NCBI GenBank assembly: GCA_003519685.1
Contig: DOWG01000066.1
Coordinates: 1 to 5,190 of the forward strand
Reading direction: 5' to 3'
DNA length: 5,190 nucleotides
DNA from: Lachnospiraceae bacterium
Lineage (GTDB): Bacteria > Bacillota > Clostridia > Lachnospirales > Lachnospiraceae
Shown: positions 1-4,886 of the stretch, piece by piece
Layout: each line of letters starts with the position of its first letter
Numbering within the stretch: the stretch's first letter is position 1
Notes under the pieces: model-generated
What the model saw: the letters and a program-made list of their open reading frames with translations, nothing else
Database searches by the model: none
Told to the model about the DNA's origin: nothing
Translations under genes and position numbers: made by a program

Positions 1-1701
1 CCTGGAAATGAAAAAGCAGCAGCCTATATCGCGGAACGTTTTGAGGAGATCGGTTTGCAGCCTTTTCTGAAAGATTATAGACATTCCTATACCAAAGAAA
101 CCGAAAGCTTAGATGAAGATACCATTTCATTAAAAATCCTTGATGGTGACAGGGTATTAGATACCTTTGAATTTGGCAAGGATTTTATTGAAATTTTATT
201 AGAGGATACTGCACTAACGCTGCCTTTTTATTTTGAGCCCAAAGATAAGGAATGTGCAGTTCTAGTTGACGATGTTGCTATTGCACAGGAATATCGGAAG
301 AATCCTTATGTTAAATTGCTGCTAGTAAAAGGTAACGACAGCAGGCGTGGAGGCTTCTTCTATAAGGAAGGGATAACTCCCCAGCTTCGGGTTTATCCAG
401 AGACTTATGATAGATTGATAGAGCATGTGGGGAAAGAGATTGTATTATCCTGCGATATAGAGGCAGAAGAAAAGACACAGGATAATATCGTAGGAATCAT
501 CCAGGGCGAAGATCATAGCAACGCTCTGATTATCAGTGCACATTACGACCATGTTGGAAGTGCAGGAGATAGAATATGGCGAGGGGCATTGGATAATGCA
601 TCCGGTGTGTGCCTGCTATTAGAAACCGCAAAGGTTATTCAGGATTATTATGAGGGAAGCCAGCCGGCATATGACATTATTTTCTGTGCATTCAATAGTG
701 AAGAAAACAAAATGATTGGAAGTAAATGTTTTGCTGAACTGATGCAGGAGAAATATCAGAAGTTTTTCAATATTAATTTAGACTGCATTGGGAATAAAGA
801 TTATACATCGCTTTTTGTTTACAGCAATGAAAGTGATGCTTCCCATTTGCTCAGTAATGATCTTATCGATCATTTGTTAAGTACAGGTATCGTACCGATT
901 ATGAAAAGTCAGGGAATCTACAACAGCGATCAAGAAAGCTTTGAGAATGGAATTGCTCTGACAACAATTAACAATACACAATCTTCGAATATTCACACTC
1001 TGGAAGATGTGCCGGATAATATTGACACGGATTATCTAGGTACGCTTGCCGAAGCGCTTGGGAATTATATAACGAAAGAGATGAATGCAGAAGAGTTCTT
1101 TGCGCATATTCCTCTGGAGAATAAAAACAAAGAAACGGAAATGCGATCTTACGGAAGACAAAGCTTCTCGAAAGAAGAGTTTGAAGAAACCTTTGACTGT
1201 AAATTGGATTTTGCAAATGAGGCACTAAGTAATATTTTGATATGGGATTATCGACCTGTAATAAAAGTGAACGATTCCCCAGATGAGATGAAAGTAAAGA
1301 CTCTGCAAGATATCCGGCATCTTGTTATAGAATTGGATTATGACAAGAATTGGGAAGGACCTGAGGTGAGGTTAGATTGCATTACTTATAAAAAGGACGA
1401 TCCCTATGAAATGGAAATTATGCAGGCAGAGCTTGCAGGGGGTGGATATCGTGAGGGGGATTTACCGGATCCGATCACGATAGAGGATGCGTCGTATTAT
1501 ATTTCTGAAGGCAACGAGAATATGATAAGCTCTTTTCATGAGAATGACGAATATTTTTTATGGATATCGGCAAGAATCATTGACTTATTTAAAATGGAAG
1601 AAGAGCCGACGCATGAGGAAATCGTAGAGAGATATCAGGAGAGATTACCGGTAGATTATATCGAGGGAGTAACTGAGCTGCTGCTTCGTCATGAAGATTA
1701 G
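1..1701 (+). CDS. M28-family zinc metallopeptidase (aminopeptidase-like), 5' end outside window
   Basis: This is a co-catalytic two-zinc peptidase of family M28, expected to remove N-terminal residues from peptides. The frame is open from base 1, and the first residues (PGNEKAAAYIAERFEEIGL) already match the N-terminal helix of M28 enzymes. The true start therefore lies upstream, and the TTG at 55 is not the start. Counting window codons, the ligands are all present: H181 with D183 (HYDHVG), bridging D198 (GALDNASG), catalytic E234 and ligand E235 (FNSEEN), D261 (NLDCIG) and H332 (IHTLEDVPDNID). Residues about 40-160 sit where many M28 enzymes carry a PA-like lid. The core ends near residue 358. 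Residues 359-566 are an acidic extension that I do not recognise. Any signal peptide would lie outside the window, so localisation is unknown. There is no clear terminator after the stop. Family call is secure; substrate is unknown. Confidence 0.93.
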   Translation, partial: PGNEKAAAYIAERFEEIGLQPFLKDYRHSYTKETESLDEDTISLKILDGDRVLDTFEFGKDFIEILLEDTALTLPFYFEPKDKECAVLVDDVAIAQEYRKNPYVKLLLVKGNDSRRGGFFYKEGITPQLRVYPETYDRLIEHVGKEIVLSCDIEAEEKTQDNIVGIIQGEDHSNALIISAHYDHVGSAGDRIWRGALDNASGVCLLLETAKVIQDYYEGSQPAYDIIFCAFNSEENKMIGSKCFAELMQEKYQKFFNINLDCIGNKDYTSLFVYSNESDASHLLSNDLIDHLLSTGIVPIMKSQGIYNSDQESFENGIALTTINNTQSSNIHTLEDVPDNIDTDYLGTLAEALGNYITKEMNAEEFFAHIPLENKNKETEMRSYGRQSFSKEEFEETFDCKLDFANEALSNILIWDYRPVIKVNDSPDEMKVKTLQDIRHLVIELDYDKNWEGPEVRLDCITYKKDDPYEMEIMQAELAGGGYREGDLPDPITIEDASYYISEGNENMISSFHENDEYFLWISARIIDLFKMEEEPTHEEIVERYQERLPVDYIEGVTELLLRHED

Positions 1702-1744
1702 TATTCATAGGAACCTGTTATTGGTATCACTGATTTACTGTTTG

Positions 1745-1775
1745 TGCCAGAAACCAGCATTTCATGCCAGAACCA
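1745..1775. repeat. Imperfect direct repeat TGCCAGAA(A)CCA
   Basis: TGCCAGAAACCA (1745-1756) recurs as TGCCAGAACCA (1765-1775), offset by 20 bp, just upstream of and touching the -35 box at 1776. It could be a binding site for a regulator of the following gene, or chance. Nothing else supports it. Confidence 0.25.
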
Positions 1776-1804
1776 TTGAAACTGCATACATAATGGATTA
1801 TGAT
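1776..1804 (+). promoter_or_regulatory. Sigma-A-type promoter for the small membrane protein
   Basis: The -35 box TTGAAA (1776-1781) and -10 box TATGAT (1799-1804) are separated by exactly 17 bp. Each differs from consensus by one base. Transcription should start near 1811, giving a leader of about 97 nt before the TTG start at 1908. A second TATAAT at 1887-1892 lies too close to the ribosome binding site to serve this gene. Confidence 0.6.
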
Positions 1805-1822
1805 AGTTTAAAGAGTTAAACT
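1805..1822. promoter_or_regulatory. Inverted repeat at the predicted transcription start (candidate operator)
   Basis: AGTTTAA (1805-1811) and TTAAACT (1816-1822) are perfect inverted repeats around AGAG. The repeat begins directly after the -10 box and covers the expected +1, a usual place for a repressor to block initiation. As RNA it would be a weak AT-only hairpin without a U tract, so it is unlikely to be a terminator. Confidence 0.4.
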
Positions 1823-1907
1823 GATGTAACCAGCTATAACACTGGTAAGTTCTATTCAATATTGTGACTTGTATTACCAATATACATATAATTGAGGAGG
1901 GATTATC

Positions 1908-2210
1908 TTGACAGTCAAGAAAGTACTTTTTGTTATCTATATTGTAATCATAGGTATACTTGGTGTATTTTTTGTTCCATGTAATTTAGTTTCTGGCTAT
2001 GGGGAGAATTTAGAGATTATATCAGCAGAATTTGTTCCGATTTGGAAATTGATTGATCAGACCCAATTAGTCGGTGGTAATTATCCAAGATACGAATTGA
2101 TTTTACCAAGAGTTCTCTATACCTTTGTTATTGTTACTCTGATTATGTTCCTCGTCTATTTATTGTTTGATAAGACGGATAACAGAAAGAACATAGATAA
2201 GCAGAATTAG
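1908..2210 (+). CDS. Small two-helix membrane protein of unknown function
   Basis: This 100-residue protein starts at TTG, chosen because GAGGAGGG (1894-1901) lies 6 nt upstream. Residues 6-23 are a hydrophobic segment preceded by two lysines. Residues 24-66 form a loop with one cysteine (C25) and several aromatic residues and prolines. Residues 69-87 form a second hydrophobic segment, followed by a charged, Lys/Asn/Asp-rich tail. By the positive-inside rule both ends are probably cytoplasmic and the loop external. The first segment could instead be read as an uncleaved signal anchor. The gene appears to be its own transcription unit, with a promoter at 1776-1804, and it is about 240 bp upstream of the two-component operon. 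I do not recognise the family and assign no function. The good ribosome binding site and membrane-like composition make it a credible gene. Confidence 0.75.
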   Translation: MTVKKVLFVIYIVIIGILGVFFVPCNLVSGYGENLEIISAEFVPIWKLIDQTQLVGGNYPRYELILPRVLYTFVIVTLIMFLVYLLFDKTDNRKNIDKQN

Positions 2211-2356
2211 ACGATTAGAATCGGTTCCTGCCTGATTTGCTAGGATTATTCTTGTATAAAACAAAAGTCGGGATAATTGTCTTTTCCGTATAAATCGTTC
2301 TGAATTGCAACATTTTTTGGATAGTTATGCAGCTTCCCTGAGTTTTCTTGCGTTTT

Positions 2357-2374
2357 TATAACTAGTATAACTTG
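2357..2374. repeat. Tandem 9-bp direct repeat TATAACTAG / TATAACTTG
   Basis: TATAACTAG (2357-2365) is followed directly by TATAACTTG (2366-2374), 8 of 9 bases identical, running into the -35 box at 2372. The spacing is one helical turn, so a regulator could bind both on one face. It does not match the usual LytTR site, which has a GTT core and a 12-bp spacer. Chance in AT-rich DNA is possible. Confidence 0.25.
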
Positions 2375-2385
2375 ACTATCGTCAA
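2372..2385. promoter_or_regulatory. Palindrome TTGAC-N4-GTCAA over the -35 box (candidate operator)
   Basis: TTGAC (2372-2376) and GTCAA (2381-2385) are perfect inverted repeats around TATC, and the left arm is the -35 box. A dimeric repressor bound here would compete with RNA polymerase. The form resembles operators of winged-helix repressors such as MarR, but no such gene is in the window, so the partner is unknown. Confidence 0.4.
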
Positions 2386-2400
2386 ACATATTGCTATGAT
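2372..2400 (+). promoter_or_regulatory. Strong sigma-A-type promoter of the two-component operon
   Basis: TTGACT (2372-2377) and TATGAT (2395-2400) are 17 bp apart, and TG at 2392-2393 followed by C gives an extended -10. Transcription should begin near 2407, leaving about 42 nt of leader before the TTG start at 2449. It presumably drives both the regulator and the kinase. Confidence 0.75.
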
Positions 2401-2448
2401 ATATTTGATGAAAAAATGGGTTATTATAACAGAAGAGGGGACTTTTAG

Positions 2449-3147
2449 TTGCTTATAGGAGTGTGTGATGACAACGATATTATTCGTAAGGAAATAATTG
2501 AGTTTTGCCATCGATTTCGGGAAAGCAGCCTTATTCAATATGAAATCGTAAGTTTTTCCTCGGGAGAAAAACTTTTAGCCTATGAAAAACTAATTGATAT
2601 TTTGTTTTTAGATATACAAATGAGAGGAATCAATGGCGTTAAAACAGCGGAAAGGATTCGCGAGAAGGATGACAGCATGATTATTATCTTTCTTACCGGA
2701 TTTCGTGCTTTTATGCAGGAGGGATACCGGGTAAAAGCCTTTCGCTACCTTTTAAAGCCAATCAAGGAAGAGGAATTGGCGATCGCGCTAAGAGAAGCAA
2801 TTGAAGATATGACAAAGAATACGAAAGCGGTTGTTGATAAACAAGGGGAGACCGTATTTGTAAAGCTTAAGAATATCTTCTATATTGAAAGCGAAGGCAG
2901 GGGAACTTTGGTTCGTACGAATCTGCAGAGCTTTGATAGCGTCCTGACCATGAATGAGTGGGAAGAGATCTTAAATACCGATGATTTTTATCGTGTACAT
3001 AAAGCCTATATTGTTAACATGGAATTTGTTGAGGAAATTGGCAAGTATATTCTTCTTGATAATGGTGAAAAGGTGGAACTCTCTGTAAGGAAAGCAGCAA
3101 AGTTTAAAAAGGCGTGTAAGGAGTATAGAAGAAGAAACGCAAGATAA
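2449..3147 (+). CDS. LytTR-family response regulator (AgrA/ComE type)
   Basis: This 232-residue cytoplasmic transcription regulator should be phosphorylated by the kinase encoded next. Residues 1-120 are a receiver domain: acidic pocket D7/D8 (CDDND), phosphoacceptor D55 (ILFLDIQM), T83, and K103-P104. Residues about 128-227 are a LytTR DNA-binding domain, recognisable from the stretch YRVHKAYIVN (181-190) with conserved H184 and N190. LytTR domains bind pairs of 9-bp direct repeats, and a fitting pair lies downstream at 4494-4523. The TTG start follows GAGGGG (2435-2440) by 8 nt and sets the typical MLIGVCDDN beginning. The length is normal for the family and every key residue is present. 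The kinase gene begins 11 nt after the stop, so the two are cotranscribed from 2372-2400. Confidence 0.95.
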   Translation: MLIGVCDDNDIIRKEIIEFCHRFRESSLIQYEIVSFSSGEKLLAYEKLIDILFLDIQMRGINGVKTAERIREKDDSMIIIFLTGFRAFMQEGYRVKAFRYLLKPIKEEELAIALREAIEDMTKNTKAVVDKQGETVFVKLKNIFYIESEGRGTLVRTNLQSFDSVLTMNEWEEILNTDDFYRVHKAYIVNMEFVEEIGKYILLDNGEKVELSVRKAAKFKKACKEYRRRNAR

Positions 3148-3155
3148 GGGTGGAG
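3147..3155 (+). promoter_or_regulatory. Ribosome binding site that places the kinase start at ATG 3159
   Basis: AGGGTGGAG (3147-3155) overlaps the last base of the regulator's stop codon and ends 3 nt before ATG 3159. An in-frame GTG at 3150 lies inside this site and has no site of its own, so ATG 3159 is preferred. The difference is three residues. Confidence 0.6.
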
Positions 3156-3158
3156 TAT

Positions 3159-4478
3159 ATGGGGTACAGTATCTGGGACATTCTGATCTATTATTTTATC
3201 GATTTATTGAAATTGCTATTAGTGATGAGCGGAATGTTGAATTATTCATTACAAAAGAATAAATATCGATATGTTATCATGGGGCTTTCGGTATTTGCTT
3301 TCCTATCAATTACTAAAGTAATTGATAAAAGTGGCGAGCTGTCCATAGATATCCTGTCTCTGCTTGTCATTATTACCTTACTGGTAATTCTACAGGGAAA
3401 ATTACTTCGTAAACTGTATACGATTTTGCTGGCATATATTTGTATCTTATTTTTGGATACCTGCGTTACCGGAGTGATTTCCTTACTAGGGAGGTCCTCT
3501 TTCCATACGATTATCAACAGTAAGGTACTATACAGTTTTGGAAATGGTTTTAGTATTTTAATTATTAGTACGATCGTCTTAATAAAGAAATTCCGGTGGA
3601 AATCCGTTGGGAAAGCAGGGGTTTCAAAAAGGCTCTATGCGATACTTTTTGCTTCTGCGGGAACCGGAATTTTATTTATCTCCAGCCTTATGATTGTAAA
3701 TGCGCCGGAATCTTCCTCCCGGTTTCAAAGTAATATGTTTGCAATTACAATCATTATCTGTCTAGCTTATTTTGCGGCAAGTCTACTGCTTGTTATTCTG
3801 GCAGAATCCAGAGATAATTACCGTACTCTTTCGAAAGTAAATCAAACACTTCTTGAAGCACAGCAGAATTATTATTTACTCGCACAGGAAAAGCAGCAGG
3901 AGATAAGAGGAATCCGGCATGAGATAAATAATCATTTGACCTGTATCTATGGCTTGTATCGCAGTGATAAGCTGGAGCAAATGGGGAGCTATATCAATCA
4001 ATTAATCGAGCAATTGAACTCTTTGCCTGAACTGCTGGATACCGGAAATGATATTGTGAATACCATTTTAAACGAAGCGGTCGGAAAATATGATGCTTTG
4101 GGTATTAAAATACAAGTGGAGGGGTCCTTTCCGGAGCAGCTTTTGATTTCACAGATGGATCTGTGCGTTATCTTTGCAAATGCAATATCGAATGCGATAG
4201 AAGCGATCGCAAAGATTGATTCGGATCCGGAGAATCATAAAGTGATACAGATTCGAATCCGCAGCCATCACGATGATCTGTTTATTGATATCAGTAATCC
4301 GGTTGCCGAGAAGGTAACCATAACAAACGGCATTCTCAGCACAACGAAAAAGGATAAATATCTTCATGGCTTTGGAACAAAGAATATGAAACAGAGTGTG
4401 GAAAAGTATCTTGGTACGGTTACATATGAAAATGTGGATCAGATGTTTACCGTTCATATCGCAATGAAAAATAGATAA
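3159..4478 (+). CDS. GHKL sensor histidine kinase, seven membrane helices (AgrC-like)
   Basis: This 439-residue membrane kinase is the expected partner of the LytTR regulator just upstream. The N-terminal half holds seven hydrophobic segments (about 5-26, 36-54, 62-80, 86-110, 123-143, 158-180, 192-214), as in peptide sensors such as AgrC and ComD. A probable coiled coil (220-250) leads to the H-box IRHEINNHL with phospho-acceptor H254. The GHKL ATPase follows, with an N-box (NAISNAIEA, N341/N345) and a G-box (HGFGTKN, G404/G406). There is no PAS, HAMP or large external domain, so any signal must be read by the membrane helices or short loops. A secreted peptide is the usual ligand in this family. 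No AgrB or classical AgrD gene is in the window, so the signal is unknown. The start was chosen from the ribosome binding site at 3147-3155. Confidence 0.93.
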   Translation: MGYSIWDILIYYFIDLLKLLLVMSGMLNYSLQKNKYRYVIMGLSVFAFLSITKVIDKSGELSIDILSLLVIITLLVILQGKLLRKLYTILLAYICILFLDTCVTGVISLLGRSSFHTIINSKVLYSFGNGFSILIISTIVLIKKFRWKSVGKAGVSKRLYAILFASAGTGILFISSLMIVNAPESSSRFQSNMFAITIIICLAYFAASLLLVILAESRDNYRTLSKVNQTLLEAQQNYYLLAQEKQQEIRGIRHEINNHLTCIYGLYRSDKLEQMGSYINQLIEQLNSLPELLDTGNDIVNTILNEAVGKYDALGIKIQVEGSFPEQLLISQMDLCVIFANAISNAIEAIAKIDSDPENHKVIQIRIRSHHDDLFIDISNPVAEKVTITNGILSTTKKDKYLHGFGTKNMKQSVEKYLGTVTYENVDQMFTVHIAMKNR

Positions 4479-4493
4479 GTAAAGATAGGAATC

Positions 4494-4523
4494 GACGTTC
4501 ATACGTTTAAATCCGACGGTCAT
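4494..4523 (+). promoter_or_regulatory. Candidate LytTR response-regulator site: two 9-bp direct repeats, 12-bp spacer
   Basis: GACGTTCAT (4494-4502) and GACGGTCAT (4515-4523) differ at one base and start 21 bp apart, two helical turns, with a 12-bp spacer. The preceding base (C) is also shared. The known LytTR consensus is roughly [TA][AC][CA]GTTN[AG][TG] in pairs with a 12-13 bp spacer; the copies match 8 and 7 of 9 positions. The pair ends 11 bp before a -35 box, as expected for an activator site. Its proximity to a LytTR gene makes the match more convincing. That this regulator binds here is inference. Confidence 0.65.
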
Positions 4524-4534
4524 GTCGTTCTCCA

Positions 4535-4563
4535 TTGTTAAGACTATGTAGTAATGCTATAAA
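4535..4563 (+). promoter_or_regulatory. Promoter for the leader peptide / permease transcript
   Basis: TTGTTA (4535-4540) and TATAAA (4558-4563) are 17 bp apart, with TG at 4555-4556 one base before the -10 box. The -35 box is imperfect, which fits a promoter needing an activator bound at 4494-4523. Transcription would start near 4570, leaving about 317 nt before the permease start. Confidence 0.55.
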
Positions 4564-4590
4564 GGCATTGTAAACATAGTCTTTTCTAGT
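4540..4590 (+). terminator. Long hairpin with interrupted T-tract: likely terminator of the kinase operon
   Basis: AAGACTATGT (4540-4549) pairs with ACATAGTCTT (4574-4583), and an inner stem AATGC (4553-4557) pairs with GCATT (4565-4569) around a 7-nt loop. A broken T-tract (TTTT at 4582-4585, then C and further T-rich sequence) follows. It lies 61 nt after the kinase stop. The stem is AT-rich, so termination may be partial. It also spans the promoter at 4535-4563, so as DNA it could be an operator instead. Confidence 0.55.
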
Positions 4591-4605
4591 TTTTAAAAAG
4601 CAATT

Positions 4606-4626
4606 GGTTCCCGGTTGCCGGTTAGA
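4606..4626 (+). repeat. Three heptads beginning GGTT, containing a CCGG-TTG-CCGG mini-hairpin
   Basis: GGTTCCC, GGTTGCC and GGTTAGA follow each other at a 7-nt period. Within them CCGG (4611-4614) and CCGG (4618-4621) can pair around TTG. This short GC-rich block stands out from AT-rich surroundings in the predicted 5' leader. No function can be assigned. Confidence 0.3.
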
Positions 4627-4632
4627 AACGAA

Positions 4633-4665
4633 AAGATAAACGAGTGGTTTTTTGTTCTTTATCTT
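4633..4665 (+). promoter_or_regulatory. Hairpin directly upstream of a strong ribosome binding site
   Basis: AAGATAAA (4633-4640) is the exact inverse complement of TTTATCTT (4658-4665), with a 17-nt loop. The hairpin ends 2 nt before GGAGGTG (4668-4674), so folding could modulate ribosome access to the 19-codon ORF at 4679. The stem has a single G-C pair, so stability is modest. Confidence 0.35.
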
Positions 4666-4667
4666 AT

Positions 4668-4674
4668 GGAGGTG
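4668..4674 (+). promoter_or_regulatory. Near-consensus ribosome binding site GGAGGTG for the 19-codon ORF
   Basis: GGAGGTG matches the anti-Shine-Dalgarno complement at seven bases and sits 4 nt (6 nt from the GGAGG core) before ATG 4679. It is the best ribosome binding site in the window. Its only properly spaced start codon opens a frame that closes after 19 codons. Confidence 0.75.
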
Positions 4675-4678
4675 AAGT

Positions 4679-4738
4679 ATGAATACACTAATTTTAAAAA
4701 ACATTTACGACTTCATGATGTGGTTTATTCATCGTTAA
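4679..4738 (+). CDS. Putative 19-residue amphipathic peptide (leader, signal or PSM-like)
   Basis: The ORF encodes MNTLILKNIYDFMMWFIHR and ends at TAA 4736-4738. The case for translation is the strong ribosome binding site (4668-4674) and the upstream promoter with LytTR-type repeats. On a helical wheel K7, N8, D11 and H18 fall on one side, while I5, L6, I9, Y10, F12, M13, F16 and I17 fill the other. This recalls phenol-soluble modulins, 20-25 residue amphipathic peptides whose psm genes are controlled by the LytTR regulator AgrA. Alternatives are a leader peptide controlling the permease through the structured RNA that follows, or the remnant of a longer gene: the same frame stays open for 36 codons after the stop. 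I recognise no homologue. It lacks the cysteine and acidic tail expected of an AgrD-type thiolactone peptide. Confidence 0.45.
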   Translation: MNTLILKNIYDFMMWFIHR

Positions 4739-4868
4739 TACCTTTGCGCAAAGTATATTGGGGAATATACTCAGCAATTTCTAGAGAAATTTTTGAATGC
4801 TTGGCTAAGTTTCTTAGTAAACAAGGCCAGGCATTTCAATTTTATATAGAAGATTCTAAGCAAAGGGT
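4739..4868 (+). ncRNA. Candidate structured leader RNA between the peptide ORF and the permease
   Basis: The segment is dense in inverted repeats. CTTTGC/GCAAAG is a perfect palindrome (4742-4753). AGTATATT and AATATACT (4752-4759, 4764-4771) form an 8-bp stem with a GGGG loop. AATTTC and GAAATT (4776-4781, 4786-4791) enclose TAGA. CTAAG and CTTAG (4805-4809, 4813-4817) enclose TTT, with outer CTTG/CAAG (4800-4803, 4822-4825). TAGAA and TTCTA (4847-4851, 4854-4858) complete the set. CCTTTGC (4741-4747) can also pair with GCAAAGG (4860-4866), closing a multi-branched fold 5 nt before the permease ribosome binding site (4872-4879). It may act as an attenuator or translational switch. I recognise no known riboswitch or T-box signature. 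Chance pairing in AT-rich DNA is the main alternative. Confidence 0.35.
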
Positions 4869-4886
4869 ACAGAGAGGAGTGTGCTT

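Noticed and set aside
55..57. TTG as the start codon of the M28 peptidase
   Set aside because: The frame is open to base 1, the upstream residues match the M28 N-terminal helix, and no ribosome binding site precedes 55.
968..1225. 85-codon reverse-strand open frame inside the M28 gene
   Set aside because: Antisense to a well-supported gene, no recognisable protein features, and an odd Leu/Ser/Tyr-rich composition.
1698..1880. 60-codon reverse-strand open frame between the peptidase and the small membrane protein
   Set aside because: No recognisable family; it runs antisense through the promoter and palindrome of the next gene, and its Trp/Tyr-rich composition looks non-coding.
1862..1892. 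TTGTGA ... TATAAT as a promoter close to the small membrane protein gene
   Set aside because: The spacer is 19 bp and the start would fall inside the ribosome binding site; the promoter at 1776-1804 fits better.
2211..2356. Possible terminator or small gene after the small membrane protein
   Set aside because: Only weak dyads (CGATT-AG-AATCG at 2212-2223, AGAAT/ATTCT) without a following T-tract were found, and no ORF with a ribosome binding site.
2408..2458. 16-codon ORF (MKKWVIITEEGTFSCL) at the start of the two-component transcript
   Set aside because: It has no ribosome binding site and overlaps that of the response regulator. It would need leaderless initiation exactly at the predicted +1.
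3150..3152. GTG as the kinase start
   Set aside because: It lies within the ribosome binding site that serves ATG 3159 and has none of its own.
3242..3517. 91-codon reverse-strand open frame inside the kinase gene
   Set aside because: Antisense shadow of the membrane-helix coding region; no ribosome binding site or family features.
4149..4704. Two reverse-strand open frames (4149-4535 and 4507-4704)
   Set aside because: The first is antisense to the kinase ATPase domain; the second runs antisense through the terminator hairpin and leader. Neither resembles a known protein.
4479..4886. Classical AgrD/AgrB genes, T-box, known riboswitch or CRISPR repeats in the long intergenic region
   Set aside because: No cysteine plus acidic-tail peptide, no T-box-like conserved block, and no regularly spaced long repeats were seen; the inverted repeats are short and unlike one another.
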